DNA from: an uncultured Collinsella sp.
GTDB lineage: Bacteria; Actinomycetota; Coriobacteriia; Coriobacteriales; Coriobacteriaceae
Reading direction: 5' to 3'
DNA length: 64,000 nucleotides
NCBI GenBank assembly: GCA_958354105.1
Contig: CATWVA010000001.1
Coordinates: 186,001 to 250,000 of the forward strand
Shown piece by piece: positions 63,168 through 64,000 of the stretch (position 1 is the first letter of the stretch; every line of letters starts with the position of its first letter). A program made the translations under genes and the position numbers. The notes under the pieces are model-generated. The model made no database searches and was not told the origin of the DNA. It saw only the letters and a program-made list of their open reading frames with translations.

Positions 63168-64000
63168 TTAGTAGGTGCGATCGTTGAGCGTGCTCCAGAG
63201 CTTCTTGGACTCGGCCATGGTCCACGCGTTGATCTTGTCCTCATCAATGCCAACGAACTCGCGATCCTTGTACAGGACGCGGCCGTTGATGATGGTGGTG
63301 CGGCAGTTTTTGCCCATCATGCCAAAGAGCATGTGGCCGTCGATATTCTCCTCGCTCAGCGGCGTAAAGGGCTTGTAGTCCATGACGATGACGTCGGCGG
63401 CAGCGCCGGCCTCGAGCACGCCGAGCTTGCGATCAAAGTACTTGCTCGCCATCTTGGCGTTGTTCTCGAACAGCATGGTCATGGCCTCGCACCAGCCCAC
63501 GTTGGGCATGGCGGCGTTGTGGCGCTGAATGATCAGGAAGACCTTGAGGCTCTCGAGCATGTCGTGGGTGTAGGCGTCGGTGCCCATGCACACGGGGATG
63601 CCGCGGCGGAAGAACTCGAGCACGGGGGCGCAGCCCACGGCGTTGCCCATATTGGATTCGGGGTTGTTGACGAGCCAGGTGCCGGACTCCTTGACGATAT
63701 CCATCTCGGCAGGCGTCACGTGGATGCAGTGGCCGAGCATGGTGTCGGGACCCAGCAGGTTGTGCTGCAGCAGGCGCTCGACGGGGCTGATGCCACCGCG
63801 GTTGAGACGGGAGTCCCACACGTCATTCATGCCCTCGCACACATGGATGTGGAAGCCGGTCAGGCCGTTGTTGGCCTCGGCCATCTTGTCCATGGTCTCG
63901 TCCGACAGCGTAAAGGTGGCGTGACCGCCAAACATGGCGGCGATCATGTGGTTGTCGTTATCGCGACGCTCCTTGGCGGCCCACTGGGCAAATTCGGCGT
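63168..64000 (-). CDS. ssnA: SsnA-type amidohydrolase, 3' part
   Basis: 277 codons enter from the right edge; the N-terminus is outside. Metal-binding positions seen: TGFHIHVCEGMND (His), MLGHCIHVT (His) and VCMGTDAYTHD (Asp). SsnA belongs to the chlorohydrolase/aminohydrolase group, related to guanine deaminase, and is a standard member of the ygfK-xdh-ygeX purine cluster. It is probably the first gene of a unit with ygfK, ferredoxin and xanthine dehydrogenase, with a 149-bp gap to ygfK. Product likely deaminates or opens a purine. Confidence 0.88.
   Translation of the reverse strand, partial: AEFAQWAAKERRDNDNHMIAAMFGGHATFTLSDETMDKMAEANNGLTGFHIHVCEGMNDVWDSRLNRGGISPVERLLQHNLLGPDTMLGHCIHVTPAEMDIVKESGTWLVNNPESNMGNAVGCAPVLEFFRRGIPVCMGTDAYTHDMLESLKVFLIIQRHNAAMPNVGWCEAMTMLFENNAKMASKYFDRKLGVLEAGAAADVIVMDYKPFTPLSEENIDGHMLFGMMGKNCRTTIINGRVLYKDREFVGIDEDKINAWTMAESKKLWSTLNDRTY

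Noticed and set aside
59995..63171. 1058-codon open reading on the plus strand
   Set aside because: Antisense of ygfK and produced by GC-rich codon bias; no start signal and no domain.

Overview
The window is high-GC bacterial DNA with dense, mostly leftward-reading genes. The content points to an anaerobic gut actinobacterium of the Coriobacteriia, most likely Collinsella or a close relative. Evidence: an actinobacterial-style RF2 gene without a programmed frameshift, zinc-type S14, L31 and adenylate kinase, low-complexity tails on ribosomal proteins, and a complete anaerobic purine/selenium-molybdenum hydroxylase cluster. No tRNA, rRNA or CRISPR array was seen. Of 60 complete genes only five end in TGA.

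Layout. 1-11.0 kb is housekeeping on the minus strand: the 5' end of an RNase R-like gene, ftsX, ftsE (with an unusual N-terminal extension), a split transketolase, a YitT-family protein, prfB, secA and rpmE. 11.1-18.8 kb is an accessory island bounded by 67-bp direct repeats. It holds a secreted peptide, a large two-module ABC permease, an ATPase, a permease-ATPase fusion and a second secreted peptide. A divergent DUF2975-like membrane protein with an XRE regulator follows, then a truncated tyrosine integrase. The peptide-permease-ATPase order resembles lactococcin 972-type bacteriocin loci. 18.9-33.6 kb is metabolic and housekeeping: an ACT-domain protein, citrate synthase, two HAD phosphatases, adenine deaminase, tyrS, a U32 peptidase, a class A penicillin-binding protein, argR, a glycosyltransferase and truA. 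Many of the gaps here carry palindromic repeats.

33.6-43.5 kb is the spc/alpha ribosomal operon (rplE to rplQ, with secY, adk, map, infA and rpoA). It starts abruptly at rplE: rplN, rplX and their usual companions are not upstream.

43.8-64 kb is a gene set related to E. coli ygeW-ygeX-ygeY-hyuA-yqeB-yqeC-mocA-xdhD-ygfK-ssnA: xdhC, yqeB, yqeC, a dihydropyrimidinase-like hydrolase, a MocA-like enzyme, ygeW, ygeY, ygeX, a YheO-like regulator, a fused xanthine dehydrogenase, a multi-cluster ferredoxin, ygfK and the 3' part of ssnA. Together they are expected to carry purines or urate through a selenium-dependent molybdenum hydroxylase, ring opening, carbamoyl transfer and ammonia lysis. An unrelated segment (53.7-56.4 kb) with a Pro/Ala-rich membrane protein, a 33-bp periodic repeat, an unknown gene and an exonuclease interrupts it.

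The most unusual signals are: an RF2 whose SPF anticodon-like motif reads SPT together with rare TGA stops; a two-copy, 100-nt structured element whose stems differ in sequence but remain paired; a family of GGGGAC-containing mosaic hairpins in intergenic DNA; and the bacteriocin-like island with its direct repeats.
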